DNA of 64,000 nt from Streptomyces sp. TLI_235 (GTDB taxonomy: Bacteria; Actinomycetota; Actinomycetes; Streptomycetales; Streptomycetaceae), in contig NSGV01000003.1 in the NCBI GenBank assembly GCA_002300355.1, positions 620,001 through 684,000 on the forward strand. The letters run 5' to 3'. Shown one piece after another: positions 49,406 to 57,442 of this stretch (the first letter of the stretch is position 1; each line of letters begins with the position of its first letter). The notes under the pieces are model-generated. The model was not told the DNA's origin and did no database searches. It was given only the letters and a program-made list of their open reading frames with translations. Position numbers and translations under genes: made by a program.

Positions 49406-49902
49406 TCACCCCAGGAGCGCGTCGGCGGCTCTCTTGAGCGAGCCCGGGTGCTCGGGCCGGTGGGGTGCCGTCGCGCGGACCTCCAGCATCCGGGCCCCGA
49501 TCTCCTAGAGTTCCTTGCGGCCCAGGGCGTCGCGCACCTTCGGGAACCAGTCGGTCTCCTCCTACTGGTGGTGCCCGACCGTCTCGATGAGCACGGTGGT
49601 TTTCGCGTCGAACCGCTCGTCGTCGGGCGTCATCACGTCGAGCTCGGGCGCACAGGAGGTCGGCTACGTGGTGCTCCTCGTAGGACTCCAGGACGTCCTG
49701 CTCCAGGCTGGGAACGCGTTCGCGGACCGCCGGGTACATGACCTCGTTCTCGATGAAGGTGTGGACCGTCAGGGCCTCCATGATCCTGCTCACCAGGTCC
49801 GCCTTGACGGCGGTCGCATCCATCGGCCGCCTCGAACTCCCGGAAGAGCCGACGCACCTCTTTGTGGTCCTCCTTGAGCAGAACGATGGCGTCAGTGGAC
49901 AT
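49406..49902 (-). pseudogene. dead duplicate of the hemerythrin-domain gene
   Basis: The sequence aligns along its whole length with the intact gene at 52220-52720. It starts STDAIVLLKEDHKEVRRLFR at ATG 49902. Single-base indels then break the frame within the first 40 codons, a few bases are lost around 49565 (the HHIEEEE metal-ligand region), and a Gln codon is changed to TAG near 49506 (KEL-stop-EIG). It cannot make a protein. Confidence 0.85.
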
Positions 49903-49982
49903 GGTTGCTCCTCGCTTCCGTGGCCGGCGGGCCCGGCCGGGCGGCAAGGCCGTCCGCGAAGCCGCGCCGGGGCCGTCGACCA
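49406..49982. repeat. direct repeat, hemerythrin block copy 1 (partner 52220-52803)
   Basis: The similarity extends past the gene start through the shared upstream sequence (GGCCGGCGGGCCCGGCCGGG, CCGCGCCGGGGCCGTCGACC). A chromosomal segment of about 580 bp was therefore duplicated, not just the gene. Confidence 0.85.
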
Positions 49983-50121
49983 GGATCTGAACTCCACCGG
50001 GTACGTCACCCGCCTGCCAGACGGATTCCTACTTCCTGCCGGAAGACCTCGGCAACGGGATCCGCCGGACAACGCAGGGCACAAACGGGTCCGTTGTGCG
50101 GCGGGCCGCAGGTTGGTGGGA

Positions 50122-50529
50122 TTAGGGTGCTCCGCCGGTTTGTGTCGGATGCCAGCGCCTGATGACCGGCAGGCCGAGGAGACGCACGAGCAGATCGACC
50201 GGCGGCAGTGCCAGCAGACCGCCCACGTACGACCATGCCCCGCCCGAGCGCATCAGCAGGCGGGCCACGGCCTGCACACCGCCATAGACCTTCCCTGATG
50301 GAGTGAGCCAGAGCGGACCGCGCTGGACGCGCTCGGCCATCACTTCGCCCCGTCCGCCGGCCCGGGCATCCAACGACGACAGATCTGCGAACTGGCAGAC
50401 GACAGCCTCCCACCCCCCGGACGACCGGGCAGCCCCCAAGTGGCGCTTCGCCCACGCCACCCATCCCGTGCACAGGGCACAATCACCGTCGAAGATCAGC
50501 ACGGGTTCCCGGACAACATCATCGGCCAT
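50122..50529 (-). CDS. DCC-family thiol-disulfide oxidoreductase-like protein
   Basis: The 135-residue protein has the DCC (DUF393) signature at the start (VLIFDGDCALCTGWVAWAKRHLG). Its D-x-x-C-x-x-C-like motif resembles thioredoxin-type active sites. The C-terminal half is hydrophobic and basic (VDLLVRLLGLPVIRRWHP). Such proteins are predicted to exchange disulfides, but biochemical evidence is sparse. ATG 50529. The gene is isolated. Confidence 0.85.
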   Translation of the reverse strand: MADDVVREPVLIFDGDCALCTGWVAWAKRHLGAARSSGGWEAVVCQFADLSSLDARAGGRGEVMAERVQRGPLWLTPSGKVYGGVQAVARLLMRSGGAWSYVGGLLALPPVDLLVRLLGLPVIRRWHPTQTGGAP

Positions 50530-50646
50530 ACCCCCGATTCTCCTCCGGCGGCGCATGCCGGCCCGGGCGGCTCGCGGTCCTTGCCCGCTGTGTCAGCGGC
50601 GCAGCAGGCAGGGCGGGACGCCGACGGAATTCAGAGGCCGTTGAGG

Positions 50647-50892
50647 GTGTCTTTGAGTAGGCGCCATGCCTGCACGCCCCCGACCCCCACCGCATCACTG
50701 GTGGCCGCCATCGCCGAAGCCGTCCGCGACCGGGACCAGCGGGGCCCACGCAGGCTTCTGGCCCGTTTCGCCGAACAGGCCGCCATCACCGGCCTGCCCG
50801 CCCTGCGTGACGCCATCGACACCGCCGGCCACCACCGCGGCCACCCGCCCACACCCCGGCCGGCCCCGAACCACCCGGCCCCTGGGCGGAAT
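50647..50892 (+). CDS. small helical protein, paralogue of the 30011 gene
   Basis: The core SLVAAIAEAVRDRDQRGPRRLLARFAEQAAITGLPALRDAIDTA matches the gene at 30011. GTG 50647 is a possible start. The stop seen after the last helix in the other copy is absent and the frame runs on to 51258 through low-complexity sequence. The end given marks the limit of likely authentic coding. Confidence 0.4.
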
Positions 50893-51254
50893 ACGCGATG
50901 GCGACATCACAGATCACCGGCGTCCAAGCGACGGACTCATCTCATTGGCACAACTGAAGCGGCCCGGCGCGCGAACGGGCCCGGTGCACCGCAAGCTCAA
51001 CACCGTGGCCGGACCTCGCCCCCAGGCCTGGTCGCCACTCCCCCGGCCACCCACACCCCTCCCAAACCATTCGGGGATGCACACGGAGCCGCTGGTCGTC
51101 TGCGCGATCTGCTGCACGAGGCGGTCTGTGCTGGTGCCGATCGGCCTCGAAGCCGATTTCGGGGAGCGGGCCGTGGGCGATGTCATCCAGCACGATGCGA
51201 ATCGTCTCGGGGCGGCGTCGGCCGCACTCTTCCGCCTTTTCCTAAAATGAGCGC
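50893..51254. other. intergenic stretch with a possible minus-strand remnant
   Basis: A minus-strand piece reads MLDDIAHGPLPEIGFEAD and, after a shift, STDRLVQQIAQTTSGSVCIP. It is protein-like but not recognised. No complete gene is present in 362 bp. Confidence 0.3.
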
Positions 51255-52046
51255 GTGATCGGCGAAGACGCCCAGCCACCGGCACACGGACGGGAGTCCG
51301 CGCCTTGCCCCGGCACCCCTTGTACCCCCGCAGCCGACTCGCCTGCCGAAACAATCGCCCGACCGGCTGCCAGGCAGACAGGCGGCGGGCCGGAGGGCGG
51401 CGTGGAGCACGCGGCGGCTGCAGTGAGGCCGAGAATGCGCGGCTGGCTGCATGCCGGTGTGTTCCCCCTCTCGCTGGCCGGCGGCATCGTCCTGATCGCC
51501 CTCCCACGCCGGGCTCCCGCAGCGGCGGCCTGCTCGGTGTACGCACTGTCGGCCTGCCTGCTGTTCGCCACCAGCGCCATCTACCACCGGAGAACATGGG
51601 GCCCACGCGGGGAGGCAGTCCTACGGCGGCTGGACCACGCGAACATCTTCCTGATCACCGCCGGCACCTACACCCCGCTGGCGGTGCTGCTGCTACCCGC
51701 GCGCCCGCAGGTGGTACTGCTGACCGCGGTGTGGGCGGGAGCCCTGGCCGGCATCGCCTTCCGCACCCTGTGGATCGGGGCGCCCCGATGGCTGTACACC
51801 CCCTGCTACGTCGCCCTGGGCTGGGTGGCCGTCCTCTACCTGCCCGACTTCGCGCGCACCGGCGGCACCGCGGTCGTCGTCCTCGTCATCGCCGGCGGCC
51901 TCCTCTACACCGCGGGCGCCGTCGTCTACGGACTCAAACGCCCCGACCCGTCACCGTACTGGTTCGGCTTCCACGAGGTCTTCCACGCCCTCACCATCGC
52001 CGCCTTCACCGCGCACTACACGGCCATCCTCCTGGCAGCCACATGA
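51255..52046 (+). CDS. haemolysin III (PAQR)-family membrane protein
   Basis: The 263-residue protein has a 55-residue polar extension, then seven helices of the PAQR/HlyIII family (LHAGVFPLSLAGGIVLIAL, VYALSACLLFATSAIYHRRTW, RLDHANIFLITAGTYTPLAVLLL, WFGFHEVFHALTIAAFTAHY). The conserved S-x3-H (SAIYH), LDHANIF and H-x3-H (HEVFH) groups form the presumed zinc site. Function in bacteria is unclear despite the name. GTG 51255 gives the longest version; a later start (for example near GTG 51402) is possible. Confidence 0.86.
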   Translation: MIGEDAQPPAHGRESAPCPGTPCTPAADSPAETIARPAARQTGGGPEGGVEHAAAAVRPRMRGWLHAGVFPLSLAGGIVLIALPRRAPAAAACSVYALSACLLFATSAIYHRRTWGPRGEAVLRRLDHANIFLITAGTYTPLAVLLLPARPQVVLLTAVWAGALAGIAFRTLWIGAPRWLYTPCYVALGWVAVLYLPDFARTGGTAVVVLVIAGGLLYTAGAVVYGLKRPDPSPYWFGFHEVFHALTIAAFTAHYTAILLAAT

Positions 52047-52219
52047 GCGGTGCCCAGGCACGTGCGGAGGCACAGGCCCCCGGGGGCAGCCCCCTGGCCG
52101 CAGCAAGACGCGAAGACCGCGAGGCGGGCGGTCCGCTCTCAACCGGGGGTCGCCGGGCACGCCGTGACGCGTTGCAGCCAACGGGCGTGGCGACCACGAC
52201 GGGGCGGGCCGCCGCTGCG

Positions 52220-52720
52220 TCAGCCAAGGATTGCGTCGGCGGCCTTCTTGAGCGAGCCCGGGTGCTCGGGCCGGTGGGGTGCCGTCGCGCGGACCTCCAG
52301 CATCCGGGCCCCGATCTCCTGGAGTTCCTTGCGGCCCAGGGCGTCGCGCACCTTGGGAAACCAGTCGTTCTCCTCCTCTTCGATGTGGTGCCCGACGGTC
52401 TCCATGAGCACGGTGGTTTTCGCGTCGAACCGCTCGTCGTCGGGCGTCATCACGTCGAGCTCGGCGCACAGGAGGTCGGCTACGTGGTGCTCCTCGTAGG
52501 ACTCCAGGACGTCCTGCTCCAGGCTGGGAACGCGTTCGCGGACCGCCGGGTACATGACCTCGTTCTCGATGAAGGTGTGGACCGTCAGGGCTTCCACGAT
52601 CCTGCTCACCAGGTCGGCCTTGACCTCGGCTGCGTCAGCATCGGCGGCCTCGAACTCCCGGAAGAGACGGCGTACCTCCTTGTGGTCCTCCTTGAGCAGC
52701 ACGATGGCGTCAGTGGACAT
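52220..52720 (-). CDS. hemerythrin-like domain protein
   Basis: The 166-residue protein has the four-helix hemerythrin pattern with metal-ligand His and Glu: LKEDHKEVRRLFREFE, LTVHTFIENEVMYPAV, SYEEHHVADLLCAEL and METVGHHIEEEENDWFPKV. It should hold a di-iron centre for oxygen or redox sensing, or for iron handling. ATG 52720 with GAGGAGCAACC upstream. It stands just downstream of the gas-vesicle-associated gene at 52804 on the same strand. A dead duplicate lies 2.8 kb away. Confidence 0.88.
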   Translation of the reverse strand: MSTDAIVLLKEDHKEVRRLFREFEAADADAAEVKADLVSRIVEALTVHTFIENEVMYPAVRERVPSLEQDVLESYEEHHVADLLCAELDVMTPDDERFDAKTTVLMETVGHHIEEEENDWFPKVRDALGRKELQEIGARMLEVRATAPHRPEHPGSLKKAADAILG

Positions 52721-52803
52721 GGTTGCTCCTCGCTTCGGTGGCCGGCGGCGGGCCCGGCCGGGCGGCAAGGCCGTCCGCGAAGCCGCGCCGGGGCCGTCGA
52801 CCG
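52220..52803. repeat. direct repeat, hemerythrin block copy 2 (partner 49406-49982)
   Basis: This copy contains the intact hemerythrin-like gene and 80 bp upstream, which ends exactly where the acidic tail of the GvpZ-like gene begins. Confidence 0.85.
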
Positions 52804-53924
52804 TCAGCGGCGGGCCCGGTCAGCGTCGTCCTCCTCGTCCGGCTCGACGTCCTCGTCCTCGTACTCGTCGTCGTCCTCGTCCTCGTCCTCAGGGGCATCC
52901 TCTTCGTACTCCTCGTCGTCGTACTCATCCTCTTCGTCATCGTCCTGCTTGCCGTCGTTGTCTTCCTCAGGCTCCCCGTCTTCGTATTCGTCCTGCTCGC
53001 CGTCGTCCTCGTACTCGCCGTCTTCGGTGTCCTCGTACTCGCCTTCGCCCTCGGTGTCCTCGTACTCCTTGTCTTCGCCTTCCTGATCCTCCCGCTCCCG
53101 GGCGGCCTCCTCCTCTTCCATGGCCTCGTCATGGGTCTTGACGACCTCGCCGTCGCGGATCTCGCCGCGCCAGCCCTCCGCCTCGTCGTTGGTGAGGGAG
53201 ACGTAGCGCTGGAAGTTCTTGAAGTCCAGCCGCAGCCGCCGGCCCTGGGCACGCCAGATGTTCCCGGTCTTCTCGAAGAACCCCGCGGGGTAGTACTCGA
53301 CGACCAGGACGATGCGGGTCAGCGTGGGAGTGATCTCGTGGAAGCTCACAGCGCCGCGGGTGCTGCCCTTGGCACCCTGCGACGTCCACACGATGCGCTC
53401 GTCCGGCACCTGCTCCTGCACGGTGGCCTTGAAGCTGCGCTTCGACGGCCCGACCTTGACCTTCCAGTCGGTGGTGACCTCGTCGCCCTGCGAGACGCTC
53501 TGCACTCCCTTGGCAAAACCACTGAAGTCCTCGTACTTCGTCCAGTGGTCGTACGCGGTGCGCACGGGCACGCCGACGTCGAGGGTCTCGATCATGTTCA
53601 TCGGCTTCTTGCCGGACTTCCGCCCGGGCTTGCCGCCCCCGCCGAACGCCCCCTTGACCTTGTCGACGAAGTTCTCCTTGATGCTCTTCGCCTTCTCACC
53701 GAGAAAGGCCTTGATCGGCGATTCGCCCTGCAGGACACGGGCGCCCACCTTCGGCAGCACACCCCCGTTCTCGGCAACGTCCCGAGCTGACCCGTAAGAT
53801 CGGAGACCTTGTCGCCCGCCTTCTCGACCAGGTGCTCCACCTGGGCCCCGAGATAGTGGACGGCCTCCTCACGCAGCTTGTCGAAACCCGACTTCTCGGG
53901 CGCCTCACGGTCCGTCGTGGCCAT
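52804..53924 (-). pseudogene. gvpZ: GvpZ-like gas-vesicle-associated SRPBCC protein, frameshifted
   Basis: From ATG 53924 the frame gives KLREEAVHYLGAQVEHLVEKAGDKVSDLTGQLG. A one-base loss near 53783 then moves the proper continuation (AENGGVLPKVGARVLQGESP) to another frame. That frame holds the SRPBCC/polyketide-cyclase fold (MIETLDVGVPVRTAYDHWTKYEDFSGF, IVWTSQGAKGSTRGAVSFHEI) and a 105-residue tail of Glu/Asp/Tyr-rich repeats. Gas-vesicle clusters of streptomycetes carry a comparable protein named GvpZ. It lies 3 bp after gvpY. The shift could be a true mutation or a sequencing error. Confidence 0.7.
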
Positions 53925-53927
53925 GGC

Positions 53928-54851
53928 CTACCTCCTACGGGTGGAGCGCGTGGAGGACGTGCCGGACGCGGTCTTCTTCGCCGCACTCTTCCTGGCCGGG
54001 GCGTCCGCCTTCGGGCCCGCAGTCTTCTTCGCCGGGGCCTTCGCCGACCCGGTACGGCTCGCCGAACGCTTGGCGGCGGGAGCGGTCTTCGCCGGCGCCT
54101 TCTTGGCAGCCGGGGCCGCCTTCTTTGCCGCAGTCTTCTTGGCCGGCGCCGCGCGACCCGTCGAACCTTCGGCGGCGGAGGCGCTCTTCGCCGGCGCCTT
54201 CCTGGCCCGGGCCTTCTTCGCAGGCTTGCGTTCGGGCGAGGGCTCGGCCTCGGCCCTGCGCGCCGACCGCGAGGCACGCCCCGCGCCGCTCGTGGCCGCC
54301 CGCCTCCGCGCAGTCCGCCTCCGCGACGGTTCCTCCTCGTCCTCCGGCTCCTCCGGCTCCTCCGGCTCCTCGGGCTCTTCCTCGCCCTCCGGCTCCTCCG
54401 GCTCCTCCGGTTCCTCGGGCTCTTCCTCGTCCTCCGGCTCCTCCGGCTCCTCCGGTTCCTCGGGCTCTTCCTCGTCCTCCGGCTCCTCCGGCTCCTCGGG
54501 CTCTTCCTCGTCCTCCGGCTCCTCGTCCTTCTCCTTCGGCTTGCCGATGTTGAGCGTGCGCTCGTGCAGGGATTCGGCGAACTCGCCGACGCGTCGGTTG
54601 GCCGCAGCGACCAACGCCTTCTTGCCCGTCTCCAGGAACTCCCCCTTGACCTGCTCGCTCAGCTCCGCGACCTGCGGAACCTCACCCAGTTTCTTGAGCC
54701 CTTCGGTGGCGAGCTGCCGCGGGTCGAGCCCGACCCGCCGTCCGGCGAGGTACGTGGCGACGGCGAAGGCAAGCCGCCCCTTCTTCGCCCGTCCGAGCAC
54801 GTATCCGCCGGCGACGGCGGCGCCCAGAGCGACCTTGGTGGTGGTGTTCAT
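53928..54851 (-). CDS. gvpY: GvpY-like gas-vesicle-associated protein
   Basis: The 307-residue protein begins with a short Gly-rich helix (KVALGAAVAGGYVLGRAKKG) and a helical region (ATEGLKKLGEVPQVAELSEQVKGEFLETGKKALVAAANRRVGEFAESLHERTLNIGKP), typical of the streptomycete gas-vesicle protein GvpY. A block of about 65 residues of EEPEEPEEPEDEEEP repeats follows. The last 125 residues are Lys/Ala/Pro-rich with KKTAAKKAAPAAKKAPAK-like units, resembling histone H1 tails. It is divergent from gvpO and precedes gvpZ. The role is unknown; the charged halves suggest a scaffold or nucleic-acid binding. Confidence 0.78.
   Translation of the reverse strand: MNTTTKVALGAAVAGGYVLGRAKKGRLAFAVATYLAGRRVGLDPRQLATEGLKKLGEVPQVAELSEQVKGEFLETGKKALVAAANRRVGEFAESLHERTLNIGKPKEKDEEPEDEEEPEEPEEPEDEEEPEEPEEPEEPEDEEEPEEPEEPEEPEGEEEPEEPEEPEEPEDEEEPSRRRTARRRAATSGAGRASRSARRAEAEPSPERKPAKKARARKAPAKSASAAEGSTGRAAPAKKTAAKKAAPAAKKAPAKTAPAAKRSASRTGSAKAPAKKTAGPKADAPARKSAAKKTASGTSSTRSTRRR
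54340..54530. repeat. coding repeat in gvpY
   Basis: Units based on CTCCTCCGGCTCCTC, broken by CGGGCTCTTCCTCGTCC, occur about four times with near-identity. They encode Glu-Pro-rich repeats. The regularity suggests growth by slippage. Confidence 0.75.
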
Positions 54852-55263
54852 GAAGTCATCCCTTCGGCCCGTGCCCCTTCCCGATCGGGCACCGCGTCCA
54901 GGGGCACACACGGCGGTGCGAGGGCCCGCGCCCGCGACGGGAGCATTTGCTCCGGGCCCGCCACCACGTTCCCGGCGAGCGCCGGACACACGCGACGCGG
55001 TCGGGGGCCTAGCCACCGCGGCACACGGGGACGTCATCATGAGGTCCCGTCACCCACCCAAACGTGGTGAGCCGGGTGCAGCTCCGCGAGGAACAGGCAC
55101 TCCCGGGCACTGCGAGCCGTAGCTCCAGTCTGGCCAGTCGTCCCGGTGAGCGCACGCGGGGCACGGGATTCTGCATCCTCGTTTCGGGCGGGGGAAGATG
55201 GAAAGACGCTGGACGTAGCGCTCATGAGTGAAACCGACACGCCTCCGTTTCCGGAGCAGGCAG
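54852..55263. promoter_or_regulatory. divergent promoter region of the gas-vesicle genes
   Basis: The 412-bp region between gvpY and gvpO contains no gene. It must carry the promoters of both halves of the cluster. No consensus promoter could be fixed by eye. Confidence 0.4.
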
Positions 55264-55629
55264 ATGGCCGAAGGCAACGAGGACCGCGCCCGGGCTCGTA
55301 GGCCCGCCCGTGAAGGCCCCCACGAGCCGCGAACAGCCCCTCGCCGCCGCGCGGCCAAACCCGCGCGGCGGGTCTCGGCCCCCCGCGCCATACGCTACGC
55401 AGCCGAGCAACTCGCTGAACTGCTCGGCCGGGTCCCGGAGTCCGTGTCGGCGCTGAAGCCGACCGAGGAGGGCTGGCAGGCCGACGTGGAGGTGGTGGAA
55501 CTGGAACGGATCCCGGACACGACCAGCGTGATGGCCAGTTACCGCGTCACGCTCGACGAAGAGGGCGAACTGCTCGCCTACCAGCGGATCCGCCGCTACA
55601 GCAGAGGGCAGATCGACCGGCCGACGTGA
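55264..55629 (+). CDS. gvpO: gas vesicle protein GvpO
   Basis: The 121-residue protein has a basic, disordered start (residues 1-45) and the GvpO domain (YAAEQLAELLGRVPESVSALKPTEEGWQADVEVVELERIPDTTSVMASYRVTLDEEGELLAYQRIRRYSRGQ). GvpO is needed for gas-vesicle formation in haloarchaea and leads the cluster in actinomycetes. ATG 55264 has only a weak ribosome site; an upstream GTG at 55228 is possible. It is followed by gvpA in the same operon. Confidence 0.88.
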   Translation: MAEGNEDRARARRPAREGPHEPRTAPRRRAAKPARRVSAPRAIRYAAEQLAELLGRVPESVSALKPTEEGWQADVEVVELERIPDTTSVMASYRVTLDEEGELLAYQRIRRYSRGQIDRPT

Positions 55630-55697
55630 CACGCACCCGGTTGCGGTGCGGGCACACGTCCGCCGGACGCACCGGCGACCGGCGAAGGGAGGCACCC

Positions 55698-56147
55698 GTG
55701 ACCGTGGTGCCGCAAGGCCAAGCCGGCGTTTCCCGTGGCGGGAGCACCGGCAGTCTGTACGACATTCTCGAGCTGATCCTGGACCGCGGGCTGGTGATCG
55801 ACGTCTTCATCCGGGTCTCCCTGGTCGGCATCGAGATCCTGAAGATCGACATCCGGGTCGTCGTCGCCAGCGTCGACACCTACCTGCGCTTCGCCGAGGC
55901 CTGCAACCGCCTCGATCTGGAAGCCGGGCGCAAGGCACCGACCCAGCTCACCGACATCGTCGGCGAGGTCACCGAGGGCGGTGCACACGGCAAGAGCAAG
56001 GGCGCCCTGTCCGGCGCCGTGGAGGCCGTGTCCGACACCCTCCACCTCGGCCGCGACAGCGACGAGAAGCAGGAAGAGGAAGAGGAGAGGCCCGCGCCCA
56101 AGCGTGAACGGCCGGCCCGCAGGCCCGCCCGCCGCCGGGAGGAATGA
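55698..56147 (+). CDS. gvpA: gas vesicle structural protein GvpA
   Basis: The 149-residue protein contains the GvpA shell domain (SLYDILELILDRGLVIDVFIRVSLVGIEILKIDIRVVVASVDTYLRFAEACNRLDL, residues about 17-72), which assembles the rib structure of the gas vesicle wall. A 75-residue charged tail follows (KQEEEEERPAPKRERPARRPARRREE), typical of actinomycete GvpA and absent from cyanobacterial ones. GTG 55698 follows GGGAGG. It overlaps nothing; gvpF starts 2 bp after. Confidence 0.9.
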   Translation: MTVVPQGQAGVSRGGSTGSLYDILELILDRGLVIDVFIRVSLVGIEILKIDIRVVVASVDTYLRFAEACNRLDLEAGRKAPTQLTDIVGEVTEGGAHGKSKGALSGAVEAVSDTLHLGRDSDEKQEEEEERPAPKRERPARRPARRREE

Positions 56148-56148
56148 C

Positions 56149-56862
56149 GTGTCCGTCTACGTGTACTCCATCACCGCCGCCTCCCACCCCCGGGACTTGG
56201 CCGGCCTCGTCGGCGTGGGCGAGCCTCCCTCGACACTCCGCAGCGTGTGCGCCGGGCCGCTCTGTGCGGTCGTCAGCGACGCCCCGGACGAACTGCGGCC
56301 CAAGCGCCGCGACCTCACCGCGCACCAGAGCGTCCAGGAACGCCTGATGTCCGACGGCACCGTGCTGCCGCTGCAGTTCGGCCTCACCGCCCCGGACGAC
56401 GACGCGGTACGCGCCGCGCTCACCGAACGCCACGACGAGTACCTGGACCGCCTCACCGCACTGGAGGGCTGCGCCGAGTACCACCTGAAGGCAGCCATCG
56501 ACGAGAGCGCCCTGCTGCGCCAGATCCTGCTGGATTCACCCGAGGCCAGGCAGCTCAACGACCAGATCACCGGCGGCAACACCAACCCGGAGCTGCCGCT
56601 GGCCCTCGGCGAACTGGTCGCCCACGAGGTCCGGGCCCGCCACTACGCCCTGGCCACCGGCATCACCGAAGCCCTGCGTCCCCACGCCCGCCAGGAGGTC
56701 AACTCCGAGCCGAGGGGAGAGGACTTCCTGAACGTCTCCTTCCTGGTGGACCGGGAGCACGAGCAGCTGTTCCTCGCGGCCGAGAAGGGCCTCACCGCCG
56801 AACTCGGCGACGACTTCGACTTCCGGCTGCACGGTCCCCTGCCCGCCTACAGCTTCGTGTGA
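56149..56862 (+). CDS. gvpF: gas vesicle protein GvpF/GvpL family
   Basis: The 237-residue protein has the GvpL/GvpF fold: VSVYVYSITAASHPRDLAGLVGVGE, VVSDAPDELRPKRRDLTAHQSVQERLM, VLPLQFGLTAPDDDAV, AEYHLKAAIDESALLRQIL, and a C-terminal LHGPLPAYSFV. It binds GvpA and acts early in vesicle nucleation. GTG 56149 is preceded by GGGAGGAATGAC. It is between gvpA and gvpG in one operon. Confidence 0.9.
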   Translation: MSVYVYSITAASHPRDLAGLVGVGEPPSTLRSVCAGPLCAVVSDAPDELRPKRRDLTAHQSVQERLMSDGTVLPLQFGLTAPDDDAVRAALTERHDEYLDRLTALEGCAEYHLKAAIDESALLRQILLDSPEARQLNDQITGGNTNPELPLALGELVAHEVRARHYALATGITEALRPHARQEVNSEPRGEDFLNVSFLVDREHEQLFLAAEKGLTAELGDDFDFRLHGPLPAYSFV

Positions 56863-56879
56863 GGAAGGAGGAACCCGCC

Positions 56880-57131
56880 ATGGGCCTGCTCACCCAGATC
56901 CTCACCCTCCCGCTCGCGCCGCTGCGCGGCACCGTCTGGGTGCTGGAACGCGTGGTGGAGACCGCCGAGAACGAGTACTACGACCCCGAACCCGTCCAGC
57001 AGGAACTCGCCGCTCTGGAACAGGCACTCCTGGCCGGTGAGATCGACGACGAGACGTTCGACCGGCGTGAGGACGAGCTCCTCGACCGCCTGGACGAGAT
57101 CAGAGCCCACAGGCAACAGACCGGCACCTGA
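56880..57131 (+). CDS. gvpG: gas vesicle protein GvpG
   Basis: This 83-residue protein has a hydrophobic start (LLTQILTLPLAPLRGTVWVLERVVETAENEYYDPEPVQQELAALEQALLAGEIDDETFDRREDELLDRLDEI) that matches GvpG over its full length. GvpG is an accessory protein in assembly. GAGGAAGGAGG precedes ATG 56880. It follows gvpF by 17 bp. Confidence 0.9.
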   Translation: MGLLTQILTLPLAPLRGTVWVLERVVETAENEYYDPEPVQQELAALEQALLAGEIDDETFDRREDELLDRLDEIRAHRQQTGT

Positions 57132-57176
57132 CAGTGCGCCGCTCAACCCCCGGATGGAGAAGGAGGCGACACGACC

Positions 57177-57428
57177 GTGACCGACCCTGTCGCCAACCGC
57201 CTCGGGTCATTCCCCTCCAGGTCGGCGCCGCCCGGGGGCCAGTCCTCGGCCAGCCTCGCCGACATCCTGGAACGCGTGCTGGACAAGGGCATCGTCATCG
57301 CCGGGGACATCCAGATCAACCTCCTCGACATCGAACTGCTCACCATCAAACTGCGTCTGCTGATCGCCTCCGTGGACCTCAACCTCGACCTCGGCCCACT
57401 CGGCACCCTCCTCCCACCACCGGACTGA
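57177..57428 (+). CDS. gvpJ: GvpJ (GvpA-like minor shell protein), atypical C-terminus
   Basis: The 83-residue protein has the GvpA/J domain (SLADILERVLDKGIVIAGDIQINLLDIELLTIKLRLLIASVD, residues about 26-66), with the GDIQI.L variation of GvpJ. GvpJ usually continues with an EMGIDWW-type segment after SVD; here it ends with LNLDLGPLG and stops. The gvpL, gvpS and gvpK genes expected next are missing, so the cluster was probably cut just here. GTG 57177 follows GGAGAAGGAGG. Confidence 0.83.
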   Translation: MTDPVANRLGSFPSRSAPPGGQSSASLADILERVLDKGIVIAGDIQINLLDIELLTIKLRLLIASVDLNLDLGPLGTLLPPPD

Positions 57429-57442
57429 CACACAACACGCGG

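Noticed and set aside
51305..53086. A plus-strand frame of 593 codons ending in Ser-rich repeats
   Set aside because: It is out of phase with the haemolysin III gene and antisense to the hemerythrin and GvpZ-like genes. The Ser repeats are the reverse reading of acidic Glu/Asp codons.
53832..55070. Plus-strand frames rich in Ser/Gly/Leu/Arg across gvpY
   Set aside because: They are antisense to the Glu/Pro and Lys/Ala repeats of gvpY, which has a normal start and a recognised N-terminal region.
55150..55230. A sigma-B-type promoter upstream of gvpO
   Set aside because: A GTTT element is present, but no GGGTAT-like -10 box stands at the right distance.
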